Below, piece after piece: positions 16,192-24,807 of a stretch of DNA of 64,000 nt. Source of the DNA: Alkalibacillus flavidus (GTDB lineage Bacteria; Bacillota; Bacilli; Bacillales; Alkalibacillaceae); assembly GCF_040545925.1 (NCBI RefSeq), contig NZ_JBEPMX010000001.1, positions 186,001 through 250,000 on the forward strand, written 5' to 3'. How positions within the stretch are numbered: position 1 is the stretch's first letter; each line of letters opens with the position of its first letter. Under the pieces are notes generated by a model that was given only the letters and a program-made list of their open reading frames with translations, had not been told where the DNA came from and did no database searches. A program made the position numbers and the translations under genes.

Positions 16192-16220
16192 TTGACACAC
16201 AATTTCACTTCGTATAAAAT
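16192..16220 (+). promoter_or_regulatory. Predicted sigma-A promoter of xerC-hslVU-codY
   Basis: TTGACA (16192-16197) is followed after 17 bases by TAAAAT (16215-16220). About 130 bases of leader separate it from xerC. The rest of the 248-base gap holds no gene. Confidence 0.65.
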
Positions 16221-16351
16221 TTGATTTTGGCGCTATGAAAATGCGTGCAAATAGGCGATGAACAAATTGTGACACCTTTGTCAAATTTGTTGTATTATTT
16301 TGAAAAGTTTGATAAAATCTAAATTGGTCAATAGACGTAGGAGGGGGTTGT

Positions 16352-17251
16352 ATGACAAATCAACAATTAATGCATGATTTTAATCAATTTTTAAACGTTG
16401 AGCGAAATGCCTCTTCATACACGATTGATCAATACCAAGCTGACTTACAGCAGTTTCATATGTTTCTAGAGCATGAACAGATAGAAGATTTTACGCATGT
16501 TAAGCATTCAGATGTTCGTCTATACTTGACACAATTATACGATCAAGGGTTAAGTCGTGTGTCTGCTTCACGTAAGTTATCAAGCTTAAGAACGTTTTAT
16601 ACCTTTTTAGAAAAGGAAGGGCTTGTAGGTGTGAATCCGATTGAGTATGTATCAACCCCTAAAAAAGATCGGAAAATACCGCAATTTTTTTATGAGGAAG
16701 AACTTGAGAAACTGTTTGAAACAGAAGATTTAAGTATGCCTTTAGGTCAGCGTAATCAAGCGATTATAGAGTTGATGTATGCAACTGGTGTGCGTGTGAG
16801 TGAACTTGTTCAAATAACGATTGGCGATATTGATTTTTCACTAAACACCGTTTTAGTACATGGAAAAGGGATGAAACAACGTTACATACCGTTTGGTGCT
16901 TATGCTGAGAATGCATTGCGGCAATATTTGCGTGATGGTCGGCTTCAACTTCAAGCAAAATCGGATCATGAATGTGATGATGTTTTTTTGAACCATCGCG
17001 GGGCACCATTAACTGATGAAGGCGTACGTTATATTTTAAATGATGTTATGAAACGAGCAGCATTAACGAGTTCAATTCATCCTCATAAGTTGCGGCACAC
17101 ATTTGCGACGCATTTATTGAACCAAGGTGCTGACATGCGTTCGGTTCAGGAGTTGCTCGGACATGAAAGTTTATCGTCAACTCAAATTTATACTCACGTC
17201 ACGAAAGATTATTTACAAAATATTTATAACAATGCTCACCCAAGAGCATAA
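16352..17251 (+). CDS. xerC: Tyrosine recombinase XerC (CodV)
   Basis: XerC with XerD resolves chromosome dimers at dif. The 299-residue protein has an N-terminal SAM-like DNA-binding domain (1-100) and a catalytic domain. All six expected residues are present: Arg148 (TGVRVSEL), Lys172 (HGKGMK), His245 and Arg248 (HKLRHTFATHLL), His271 (LLGHESL) and nucleophile Tyr280 (IYTHV). The ATG follows GGAGGGGG. It is first in the cod operon, upstream of hslV, the order known from B. subtilis codVWXY. Confidence 0.96.
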   Translation: MTNQQLMHDFNQFLNVERNASSYTIDQYQADLQQFHMFLEHEQIEDFTHVKHSDVRLYLTQLYDQGLSRVSASRKLSSLRTFYTFLEKEGLVGVNPIEYVSTPKKDRKIPQFFYEEELEKLFETEDLSMPLGQRNQAIIELMYATGVRVSELVQITIGDIDFSLNTVLVHGKGMKQRYIPFGAYAENALRQYLRDGRLQLQAKSDHECDDVFLNHRGAPLTDEGVRYILNDVMKRAALTSSIHPHKLRHTFATHLLNQGADMRSVQELLGHESLSSTQIYTHVTKDYLQNIYNNAHPRA

Positions 17252-17266
17252 CGAAAGAGGGATAAG

Positions 17267-17830
17267 ATGGAACAATCGTTTCATGCGACGACGATATTCG
17301 CTGTTCGACACCAAGGGCAAGCTGCGATGTCAGGTGACGGGCAAGTAACGTTTGGCAATGCAGTTGTGATGAAACATAAAGCTAAAAAAGTGCGCCGGTT
17401 GTACCACGGTCAAGTGTTGGCAGGTTTTGCTGGTTCAGTGGCTGATGCCTTTACGCTATTTGAGAAATTCGAAGGTAAGTTAGAACAATTTAACGGTAAT
17501 TTGAGCCGATCAGCAGTAGAGTTGGCAAAGGAATGGCGGAGCGATAAAGTATTACGCCGCTTAGAAGCAATGTTAATTGTCATGAATGCTGACAAAATGT
17601 TGCTCGTCTCAGGAACAGGTGAAGTGATAGAACCAGATGATGATATTTTAGCCATAGGTTCTGGTGGTCATTATGCTTTAAGTGCAGGACGAGCATTAAA
17701 ACGCTATGCGGATAATCAAACGGCTAGCAGCATCGCGCAAGCAGCCCTTGAAATGGCGAGTGAAATCTGTGTTTATACAAATGATGAGATCGTATTGGAA
17801 ACATTAGATGATAAAGGAGATTCTGAATAA
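17267..17830 (+). CDS. hslV: ATP-dependent protease subunit HslV (CodW/ClpQ)
   Basis: HslV is the proteolytic dodecamer that pairs with HslU. The 187-residue protein is very like B. subtilis ClpQ over AMSGDGQVTFG, VLAGFAGSVADAFTLFE and LLVSGTGEVIEPDD. It begins MEQSFHATTIFAV. In B. subtilis the mature enzyme is reported to use an N-terminal Ser in place of Thr. In this protein the Met is followed by Glu-Gln-Ser, one residue longer, so which residue becomes N-terminal is not obvious. HATTIF keeps the Thr used in other HslV proteins. The stop overlaps the hslU start (TAATG). Confidence 0.96.
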   Translation: MEQSFHATTIFAVRHQGQAAMSGDGQVTFGNAVVMKHKAKKVRRLYHGQVLAGFAGSVADAFTLFEKFEGKLEQFNGNLSRSAVELAKEWRSDKVLRRLEAMLIVMNADKMLLVSGTGEVIEPDDDILAIGSGGHYALSAGRALKRYADNQTASSIAQAALEMASEICVYTNDEIVLETLDDKGDSE

Positions 17831-19221
17831 TGAGCACTAAAGCTACGCCGAAACAAATTGTTGAACAACTCGACCAATATATTATCGGTCAAACTGATGC
17901 AAAGCGTGCCTTAGCTGTTGCACTCCGAAATCGCTTTCGTCGTATGCAGTTATCAGGTAGTATGCGCGATGAAATTGTACCGAAGAATATTTTAATGATC
18001 GGGCCAACGGGTGTTGGTAAAACAGAGCTTGCTCGTAGACTTGCAAAATTAGTCGGCGCCCCGTTTTCAAAAGTGGAAGCCACGAAATTCACAGAAGTCG
18101 GTTATGTAGGACGCGATGTTGAATCGATGGTACGTGATTTAGTTGAAACAAGTGTCCGCATGGTTCGCGAAGAGAAAATGCTTGAGGTTCAGACAAAAGC
18201 ACGTGAAGCAGCGAATCAGCGGTTAGTCGATTTAATGATGCCTAGTAAAAAGAAACAATCTGCCCAGTCCAAAAACCCTCTCGAGATGTTGTTTAATCAA
18301 CAGCAACAGGAAACGGAAGAGGATTCTGAAGAAGAGGCAAACAAAGCAGATAAACGTAGACAACTAAAGGCACAATTAGAACAAGGACAATTAGAAGAAA
18401 AGACCGTTACGATTGAAGTGGAAGAGCAACAATCATCCATGTTTGATATGTTACAAGGTTCGGGTATGGAACAAATGGGTATGAATATGCAAGATGCCTT
18501 AAATCAATTTATGCCAAATAAAACGAAAAAACGTAAATTACCAGTGAAAGATGCACGTGAAGTGTTAACTCAAATGGAAGCTGAAAAACTCATCGACATG
18601 GATGAAGTTCATCAACTTGCGATTGAACAAGCAGAACAGTCGGGTATTATTTTTATTGATGAGATTGATAAAGTTTGCGGTCAAGACAATAAGCAAGCAA
18701 ATGTATCCCGTGAAGGCGTGCAGCGTGATATTTTACCAATCGTTGAAGGTTCGACGATTATGACGAAGTACGGCGCTGTTAAGACGGACTATATGCTTTT
18801 TATTGCAGCAGGTGCGTTCCACACAGCAAAACCGTCAGATTTAATTCCGGAATTACAAGGACGTTTCCCGATTCGTGTCGAATTAAATAAATTAGTGGTC
18901 CAAGATTTCATCAATATACTGACTGAACCATCTAATGCGATCATTAAGCAATATACCGCATTATTGGAAACGGAAGGTATTAATGTTGTCTTTACAGATG
19001 AAGCGATTGAGCGGATTGCTGAAATTGCATTTGAGGTTAACCAAGATACGGATAACATTGGCGCAAGACGTCTTCATACGATTATGGAGAAATTGTTAGA
19101 AGATTTATCCTTTGAAGCACCTGATATTACGATGGAACAAATAGATATTACAGCGCACTATGTTGATGACAAACTCTCATCCATCGTTAAAAATAAAGAT
19201 TTATCAGAGTATATCTTATAA
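17830..19221 (+). CDS. hslU: HslUV ATPase subunit HslU (CodX/ClpY)
   Basis: HslU is the AAA+ unfoldase that feeds substrates to HslV. The 463-residue protein has Walker A GPTGVGKT at 58-65 and the pore-loop motif GYVGRDVE near 95. A charged I domain occupies about 140-240. Walker B is IFIDEIDK, and VSREGVQRDILPIVEGS is the family hallmark. IGARRLHTIMEKLLED marks the C-terminal domain. It overlaps hslV by one base and is followed after 15 bases by codY. Confidence 0.98.
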   Translation: MSTKATPKQIVEQLDQYIIGQTDAKRALAVALRNRFRRMQLSGSMRDEIVPKNILMIGPTGVGKTELARRLAKLVGAPFSKVEATKFTEVGYVGRDVESMVRDLVETSVRMVREEKMLEVQTKAREAANQRLVDLMMPSKKKQSAQSKNPLEMLFNQQQQETEEDSEEEANKADKRRQLKAQLEQGQLEEKTVTIEVEEQQSSMFDMLQGSGMEQMGMNMQDALNQFMPNKTKKRKLPVKDAREVLTQMEAEKLIDMDEVHQLAIEQAEQSGIIFIDEIDKVCGQDNKQANVSREGVQRDILPIVEGSTIMTKYGAVKTDYMLFIAAGAFHTAKPSDLIPELQGRFPIRVELNKLVVQDFINILTEPSNAIIKQYTALLETEGINVVFTDEAIERIAEIAFEVNQDTDNIGARRLHTIMEKLLEDLSFEAPDITMEQIDITAHYVDDKLSSIVKNKDLSEYIL

Positions 19222-19236
19222 TTAGGAGGAATAAAG

Positions 19237-20016
19237 ATGAATTTATTAGAAAAAGCACGAGTTATTAATGCAATGCTCCAAAAAACACAAGGTAAGGCTG
19301 TGAACTTTAATGATATGTCAGCAACACTACGTGATGTCATTGGGGCGAACATCTTTGTGTTAAGTCGTAAAGGTAAGTTATTAGGGTTTGCGATCAAACA
19401 GGAAATCGAAAATGAGCGAATGAAGTCCATGTTAGAAGAACGTCAATTCCCAGAAGAATATACAAATAATTTATTTAGTATTCAAGAAACAACAGCAAAC
19501 ATTGATATTGATAGTGAGTACACAGCGTTCCCGGTTGAAAATAAAGAGTTGTTCAAAGATGGTCTAACAACTATTACACCAATCATAGGTGGTGGCGAAC
19601 GTTTAGGGACGCTTGTTCTTAGCCGCATTGAAGAGTCGTTTGATAACGATGATTTATTGTTAGCTGAATACGGTGCAACGGTTGTTGGTATGGAAATCTT
19701 ACATCAGAAATCCGAACAAATCGAAGAAGAAGCGCGTAGTAAAGCTGTGGTGCAAATGGCGATTAATTCATTATCGTACAGTGAACTTGAAGCGATTGAA
19801 CATATCTTTAACGAGTTAGATGGTAATGAAGGGTTACTTGTTGCGAGTAAAGTAGCTGATCGCGTAGGTATTACACGTTCTGTTATTGTGAACGCGTTAC
19901 GTAAGTTGGAAAGTGCCGGTGTCATTGAGTCACGATCACTCGGTATGAAAGGGACTTACATCAAAGTATTAAATGATAAATTTCTTGTCGAATTAGAAAA
20001 AGTGAATATGTTATAA
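19237..20016 (+). CDS. codY: Global nutrient-responsive repressor CodY
   Basis: CodY senses branched-chain amino acids (and GTP in Bacillus) and represses stationary-phase, nitrogen and often motility genes when nutrients are plentiful. The 259-residue protein has an N-terminal GAF domain (about 1-155) and a C-terminal winged helix-turn-helix with ASKVADRVGITRSVIVNAL and GVIESRSLGMKGTYIKVLN. The ribosome binding site is TAGGAGGA. It ends the xerC-hslV-hslU-codY unit at a strong terminator, directly upstream of the flagellar operon. Confidence 0.98.
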   Translation: MNLLEKARVINAMLQKTQGKAVNFNDMSATLRDVIGANIFVLSRKGKLLGFAIKQEIENERMKSMLEERQFPEEYTNNLFSIQETTANIDIDSEYTAFPVENKELFKDGLTTITPIIGGGERLGTLVLSRIEESFDNDDLLLAEYGATVVGMEILHQKSEQIEEEARSKAVVQMAINSLSYSELEAIEHIFNELDGNEGLLVASKVADRVGITRSVIVNALRKLESAGVIESRSLGMKGTYIKVLNDKFLVELEKVNML

Positions 20017-20025
20017 TTCATGATA

Positions 20026-20066
20026 AAAGGCTAGCCGTTTATGACGACTAGCCTTTGTTTTGTTTT
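20026..20066 (+). terminator. Rho-independent terminator after codY
   Basis: AAAGGCTAG (20026-20034) pairs with CTAGCCTTT (20048-20056) and is followed by a T-rich stretch. Confidence 0.9.
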
Positions 20067-20171
20067 TATAACATACTTTAGTCCTAGGTATACATATTCC
20101 TAATTTGATAATATCGACAAAATCTCTAAAAGTTTAATAGAAACTGTGTTATTTTTCGTAAAAATATGCAA

Positions 20172-20186
20172 TAATATAAGAAAATT
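20172..20186 (+). promoter_or_regulatory. Possible CodY-box-like site upstream of flgB
   Basis: The 15 bases TAATATAAGAAAATT match 11 of 15 positions of the CodY consensus AATTTTCWGAAAATT. The 20067-20242 gap must contain the fla/che promoter, since a terminator precedes it, but I could not identify a convincing -35 or a sigma-D site. TAATAT at 20172-20177 could be a -10. In AT-rich DNA such partial matches are common. Confidence 0.3.
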
Positions 20187-20242
20187 AAGCACCTTATAAG
20201 TTATAACTATTCGAAAACCTTTTAACAGAGGTGGGGGTTTAA

Positions 20243-20623
20243 ATGAATTTATTCGGTCAAACGATCAGTAATTTAGAACAAGGGTTAAATTATTCATCAG
20301 TGAAAAACCAAACTATCGGAAATAACATCGCTAATGTTGATACGCCAGGGTATAAAGCGAAAGATGTTTCATTCAAAGATCATTTAAATGCTGCTAGTTT
20401 TGATGCTAGACAAACGAACCAGCGACACATTTCGTTTTCAGGACAAGAACCATCTTTTAACATCTCCGCTCGACAAGATGCGACATACAACCATAACGGT
20501 AATAGTGTTGATATTGACAAAGAGATGAGTGAATTAGCTAAAAACCAAATGTATTATCAAGCATTAACAGAACGTATAAACGGTAAATTTAGTTCGATTA
20601 AAACAGCTGTAGGAGGCAGATAA
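20243..20623 (+). CDS. flgB: Flagellar proximal rod protein FlgB
   Basis: FlgB forms part of the rod joining the MS ring to the hook. The 126-residue protein has the rod-protein N-terminal motif NNIANVDTPGYKA near residue 30 and a C-terminal coiled-coil heptad segment (DIDKEMSELAKNQMYYQALTE). These two helices pair in the assembled axial structure. It is the first gene of the fla/che operon, preceded by GAGGTGGGGG and two bases before flgC. Confidence 0.97.
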   Translation: MNLFGQTISNLEQGLNYSSVKNQTIGNNIANVDTPGYKAKDVSFKDHLNAASFDARQTNQRHISFSGQEPSFNISARQDATYNHNGNSVDIDKEMSELAKNQMYYQALTERINGKFSSIKTAVGGR

Positions 20624-20625
20624 AC

Positions 20626-21081
20626 ATGAGTATTTTTGACGGTTTAAATGCAAATGCAAGTGCTTTAACAGCCAATCGTTTCAAAATGGATGTCGTCTCA
20701 TCTAATATTGCGAATGCGAATACAACACGCGCTGAGCAAAATGAAGACGGCGAATGGGTACCGTATCGCAGAAAGATTGTGTCACAAGAATCACGCGGTG
20801 CTAGTTTTGATTCATTTTTACAAAAATCATTAGGACGCAGTGATAATCCTGGTCAAGGTGTACGAATTAATTCAGTTGAAGAAGATCAGTCACCATTCAA
20901 ACAAGTTTATCAACCGTCTCACCCAGATGCGAATGAAGATGGCTATGTCCAAATGCCTAACGTTGATCCATTAGAAGAAATGTTAGAGCTTATGTCTACA
21001 TCACGTTCATACGAAGCGAACGTAACGGCATTAAACGCATCGAAGGGTATGATGATGAAAGCATTAGAGATTGGAAGGTAA
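20626..21081 (+). CDS. flgC: Flagellar proximal rod protein FlgC
   Basis: The 151-residue rod protein starts MSIFDGLNANASALTANRF and carries SSNIANANTTR, the N-terminal axial-protein motif. It also has the characteristic YVQMPNVDPLEEMLELMSTSRSYEANVTALN at its C-terminus. It polymerises with FlgB and FliE above the MS ring. It begins two bases after flgB with AGGAGG within the end of flgB, and fliE follows ten bases on. Confidence 0.97.
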   Translation: MSIFDGLNANASALTANRFKMDVVSSNIANANTTRAEQNEDGEWVPYRRKIVSQESRGASFDSFLQKSLGRSDNPGQGVRINSVEEDQSPFKQVYQPSHPDANEDGYVQMPNVDPLEEMLELMSTSRSYEANVTALNASKGMMMKALEIGR

Positions 21082-21091
21082 GGTGGTTTAG

Positions 21092-21406
21092 ATGAAACCA
21101 ATTGATCCGCAATTTTTTACTCAAGCAACAGCAAGCTTAAACCCACAACAAACACAACAAAACCAAGTAACGGCAAGTGATGTGCAACAAGGGTTTGCTA
21201 ATGAATTAAAAAATGCGATTAACAAAGTGAATTCAGCACAACAAGCATCTAACCAACAAACAAATGCACTTGTTAACGGCGAAGCAGATAATTTACATAA
21301 CGTCATGATCGCCGCAGAAAAAGCAAGTGTCACATTACAAACGGCAACTGAGATGCAAAACAAAGCAGTTGATGCTTATAACAAAGTGATGCGAATGCAA
21401 CTATAA
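21092..21406 (+). CDS. fliE: MS ring-rod junction protein FliE
   Basis: FliE is the small adaptor joining the MS ring to the rod and is among the first exported proteins. The 104-residue protein has a Gln-rich N-terminal half. The conserved C-terminus reads LHNVMIAAEKASVTLQTATEMQNKAVDAYNKVMRMQL, the family signature. The ATG has AAGGTGG upstream. Its place between flgC and fliF is standard. Confidence 0.96.
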   Translation: MKPIDPQFFTQATASLNPQQTQQNQVTASDVQQGFANELKNAINKVNSAQQASNQQTNALVNGEADNLHNVMIAAEKASVTLQTATEMQNKAVDAYNKVMRMQL

Positions 21407-21449
21407 TTACAAGTCTAGATGAAGATTTTCTGAGAGTCGGAGGACTACA

Positions 21450-23033
21450 ATGAATGAAACAGTACAAACATATAGGAATCGAATAACAGAATTTTGGAAA
21501 TCGAGAACAACTCCTCAGAAATCGCTCATTGTTGGGGGTACATTAGGAGCTATTATTCTATTAGTGTGGCTTACGATTTTTGCTACATCACCGAATATGG
21601 TTCCTTTATACAGTAATCTTTCCATGCAAGAGGCTGGTAACTTGCGTGAGGAACTACAATCGCAGGGGGTACCACACGAAATTGAAAATGGTGGGACAAC
21701 CATACTAGTTCCTGAGCAACAATCTGATGAGTTGTTAGTTGATTTAGCCGCTCAAGGTATTCCAGACAGTGGTAATATCGATTACTCGTTTTTCAGCGAT
21801 AATGTGTCATGGGGTATGACCGACGAAGAACGGCAAATCATTGAACGTGACGCATTGCAAACAGAATTATCGAATTTAATCACCAATATCTCTGGTATTT
21901 CTGGGGCAAAAGTGTTGATCAACGAAGCTGAAGAATCAGTGTTTGTGGCGGACCAAACAGGTGAATCATCCGCATCGATCACGATTGAAACGGATTATGG
22001 TAGTTCGTTTGATCAAAGCCAGGTCCAGAGTCTATACCACTTAGTATCCAAAGCGGTACCGAACTTAGAACCAGAAAACATTGCGATTATGGACCAAAAC
22101 TTCAACTATTATGACCTTGAAGGCGGAGGTTCCGGCGCAAGCAGTACATACGCAGAGAACCAACAGATCAAAGATGATATCGAACAAGATATTCAACGCG
22201 AAGTCCAACAAATGCTAGGAACGATGATGGGACAAGATCAAGTCGTCGTTTCGGTTACATCAGATATTGATTTTTCACAAGAAAACCGTGTTGAAAACCT
22301 AGTTGAACCTGTTGATATGGAGACAATGGAAGGGTTACCCGTTAGTGTTGAACGTGTAACAGAAACCTATACAGGTTATGATGCTGGTGATTTAGTTGAT
22401 GGAGAAGGTGATATTCCAGAATTACCAGCTGTCATTGAAGACGGGGAGGAAGTATCGGATTACGAAAACACGCGCGAGACAATTAATAATGAATTTAACC
22501 GTGTTCGTCGCGAAATTGCCGAAGCGCCATACGAAATTCGCGATCTTGGTATTCAAGTAGCTGTCGATAATACCGTGGAGAACGAAAATGGTGAAGTTGT
22601 TGAATTGACAGATGAAGAACAACAAGCATTAGAAACGGATATTCAATCTATTTTAGGTACAATTGTCCAAACATCAATACCTGAACAAGAAACAGCAATT
22701 AATCCAGAAAATAAATATTCTATCGTATTTCAAGAATTTAATGGAGCACCAGAATTCGAGGGAGGTACACCAGGTATACCAACTTGGATGTATATCGCTG
22801 GAGCTGCTTTAGTATTAGTTGTGGTTATTTTACTCTTTATTCTTATGCGAAACCGCAATCGTGGGGAAACAACTGAAGAAGTTGTTGAAACACGAAAGCC
22901 TCAAGAAGAACGCGATTACACTATTGAACAAGAAGAAACCGAAGCTGACGTAAGACGTAAGCAACTTGAGCAAATGGCCAAAGATAAGCCAGAAGATTTT
23001 GCTAAGTTACTTCGTTCATGGATCGATGAGTAA
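21450..23033 (+). CDS. fliF: Flagellar MS-ring protein FliF
   Basis: FliF builds the membrane ring on which the motor and export gate assemble. The 527-residue protein has a first membrane helix at about 25-45 and two ring-building domains with the YscJ/FliF pattern (LYSNLSMQEAGNL, GAKVLINEAEES). An acidic linker covers about 290-330. A second membrane helix lies at about 450-470 (YIAGAALVLVVVILLFILM). The cytoplasmic tail ends KDKPEDFAKLLRSWIDE, which binds FliG. fliG follows after 18 bases. Confidence 0.97.
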   Translation: MNETVQTYRNRITEFWKSRTTPQKSLIVGGTLGAIILLVWLTIFATSPNMVPLYSNLSMQEAGNLREELQSQGVPHEIENGGTTILVPEQQSDELLVDLAAQGIPDSGNIDYSFFSDNVSWGMTDEERQIIERDALQTELSNLITNISGISGAKVLINEAEESVFVADQTGESSASITIETDYGSSFDQSQVQSLYHLVSKAVPNLEPENIAIMDQNFNYYDLEGGGSGASSTYAENQQIKDDIEQDIQREVQQMLGTMMGQDQVVVSVTSDIDFSQENRVENLVEPVDMETMEGLPVSVERVTETYTGYDAGDLVDGEGDIPELPAVIEDGEEVSDYENTRETINNEFNRVRREIAEAPYEIRDLGIQVAVDNTVENENGEVVELTDEEQQALETDIQSILGTIVQTSIPEQETAINPENKYSIVFQEFNGAPEFEGGTPGIPTWMYIAGAALVLVVVILLFILMRNRNRGETTEEVVETRKPQEERDYTIEQEETEADVRRKQLEQMAKDKPEDFAKLLRSWIDE

Positions 23034-23051
23034 AGGGGGAGTCAGGTTTCT

Positions 23052-24065
23052 ATGACTGCACAAAAGAAAGAATTATCAGGTAAACAAAAAGCGGCAGCGC
23101 TCCTCATTTCTTTAGGTCCAGATGTTTCTGCTGAAGTATATAAACATTTGACTGAAGAAGAAATTGAGCAATTAACATTAGAGATTTCATCTGTTAAAAA
23201 AGTCGATTCCGAGCAAAAAGATGAAATCATGGATGAATTCCACCAAATCGCCATTGCGCAAGATTATATTGCGCAAGGTGGTATTAATTACGCGAAAACA
23301 GTACTAGAAAAAGCGCTCGGTGACGATCAGGCAGGTAAAATCATTGATCGATTAACGACATCACTCCAAGTGAGACCATTTGATTTTGCCCGCCAAGCAG
23401 ATGCTGGACAAATATACAATTTTATTCAAAATGAGCATCCACAAACGATTGCGTTGGTGTTGTCTTATTTAGATCCAGAACAGTCGTCGCAAATATTATC
23501 TGAGTTATCAGAAGAACACCAATCAGATATTGCAAGACGTATAGCTGTTATGGAATCGACGTCACCTGAGATTGTGAATGAAGTGGAGCATTTACTCGAA
23601 AAGAAACTATCGACAACAGTGACAGATGATTACACCGAAACAGGTGGTATCGAATCGATTGTTAACATACTAAACAGTGTTGATCGAACAACTGAACGAA
23701 CTATTTTAGATGATTTAGAAGTGCAAGATCCTGAACTTGCTGAAGAGATTAAGAAACGTATGTTTGTCTTCGAAGATATCGTGACATTGGATAACCGTGC
23801 TATTCAACGCATTATCCGCGATACTGAGAACGAAGATTTAATGTTAGCGTTAAAAGTTGCCAGTGATGAAGTAAAAAATATGCTATTTAGCAACATGTCA
23901 AACCGCATGTCTGAAACGATGAAAGAAGAAATTGAATTTATGGGACCTGTCAGGTTAAAAGATGTTGAAGAAGCACAAACACGAATTGTCGGCACGATTC
24001 GCCGACTAGAAGAAATGGGTGAAATCGTCATTGCGCGTGGCGGAGGTGACGATATCATTGTCTAA
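23052..24065 (+). CDS. fliG: Flagellar motor switch protein FliG
   Basis: FliG couples the stator's ion flow to rotation and links FliF to FliM/FliY. The 337-residue protein shows FliG-N (KQKAAALLISLGPDVSAEVYKHL), FliG-M with the EHPQTIALVLSYL motif, and FliG-C with charged torque residues in MKEEIEFMGPVRLKDVEEAQ. The length fits the family. Its 3' end overlaps the likely start of fliH. Confidence 0.98.
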   Translation: MTAQKKELSGKQKAAALLISLGPDVSAEVYKHLTEEEIEQLTLEISSVKKVDSEQKDEIMDEFHQIAIAQDYIAQGGINYAKTVLEKALGDDQAGKIIDRLTTSLQVRPFDFARQADAGQIYNFIQNEHPQTIALVLSYLDPEQSSQILSELSEEHQSDIARRIAVMESTSPEIVNEVEHLLEKKLSTTVTDDYTETGGIESIVNILNSVDRTTERTILDDLEVQDPELAEEIKKRMFVFEDIVTLDNRAIQRIIRDTENEDLMLALKVASDEVKNMLFSNMSNRMSETMKEEIEFMGPVRLKDVEEAQTRIVGTIRRLEEMGEIVIARGGGDDIIV

Positions 24066-24801
24066 CCTTTATCGATTATCACAAATTGATAAGACAAAAA
24101 AGATTCAGCTAAAACCAATTGATCTACCGGAAGAACCTGTTGAAGAAACAGAAGACGAAACAGAAGTTGATTATGATGCATTAGCGCAAGAAAAAGTTCA
24201 AGAAGCAGAACAGAAGCTTGAAGATGCACAACAGCAAGCCGATCAAATGATTCAAGATGCGAGGGCACAAATTGAACAAGAGCGGGAACAGTTTGAAGCA
24301 GAAAAGCAAAAAGCATTAAATCAAGCACATGAACAAGGCTATCAAGATGGCTTTCAGCAAGGTGAAGGTCAATTTAATGACTTAATTAATCAAGCTACAC
24401 AAGCTGTTGAACGAGCACAATCTGATTACCATAATAAAGTGCAGGCTGCAGAAGAAACGATTTTGTCGATTGCAGTTAAATCAGCTGAGAAAATACTGCA
24501 TCAACAATTACATGAAGATGAATCCCGTTTTCTACCAGTCGTTCAAGAAAGTATCGAAGACGTATCAGATCAACCTGAAATTAAAGTGTATGTTCACGTA
24601 AACCAATATCAACTATTACTTGATCGTAAACAAACATTACAACAATTGTTAAACCAGTATACGACTCTATCAATCTACCCGAAGAAAACGATGGATGAAT
24701 ATGGTTGTGTGATTGAAACTGAACAAGGCCAAATTGACACCTCAATTGACACCCGCCTAAATGAGCTGAAGCGAACGTTAATTGAGGATATAGAGGGGTA
24801 A
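24058..24801 (+). CDS. fliH: Flagellar export stator/regulator FliH
   Basis: FliH dimers hold and restrain the export ATPase FliI at the base. The protein (247 residues from TTG 24058) has an acidic, Glu/Gln-rich N-terminal coiled coil at about 35-130. The C-terminal FliH/V-ATPase E-like domain shows ILSIAVKSAEKIL and CVIETEQGQIDTSIDTRL. I chose TTG 24058, 11 bases after GGAGG (24042-24046). GTG 24046 is in frame but overlaps that site. The start lies within the end of fliG. Confidence 0.88.
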   Translation: MSNLYRLSQIDKTKKIQLKPIDLPEEPVEETEDETEVDYDALAQEKVQEAEQKLEDAQQQADQMIQDARAQIEQEREQFEAEKQKALNQAHEQGYQDGFQQGEGQFNDLINQATQAVERAQSDYHNKVQAAEETILSIAVKSAEKILHQQLHEDESRFLPVVQESIEDVSDQPEIKVYVHVNQYQLLLDRKQTLQQLLNQYTTLSIYPKKTMDEYGCVIETEQGQIDTSIDTRLNELKRTLIEDIEG

Positions 24802-24807
24802 ACGTAT

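Noticed and set aside
16352..17251. XerC as phage or integron integrase marking an island
   Set aside because: It has the chromosomal codV place upstream of hslV-hslU-codY and no mobile genes or attachment repeats nearby.
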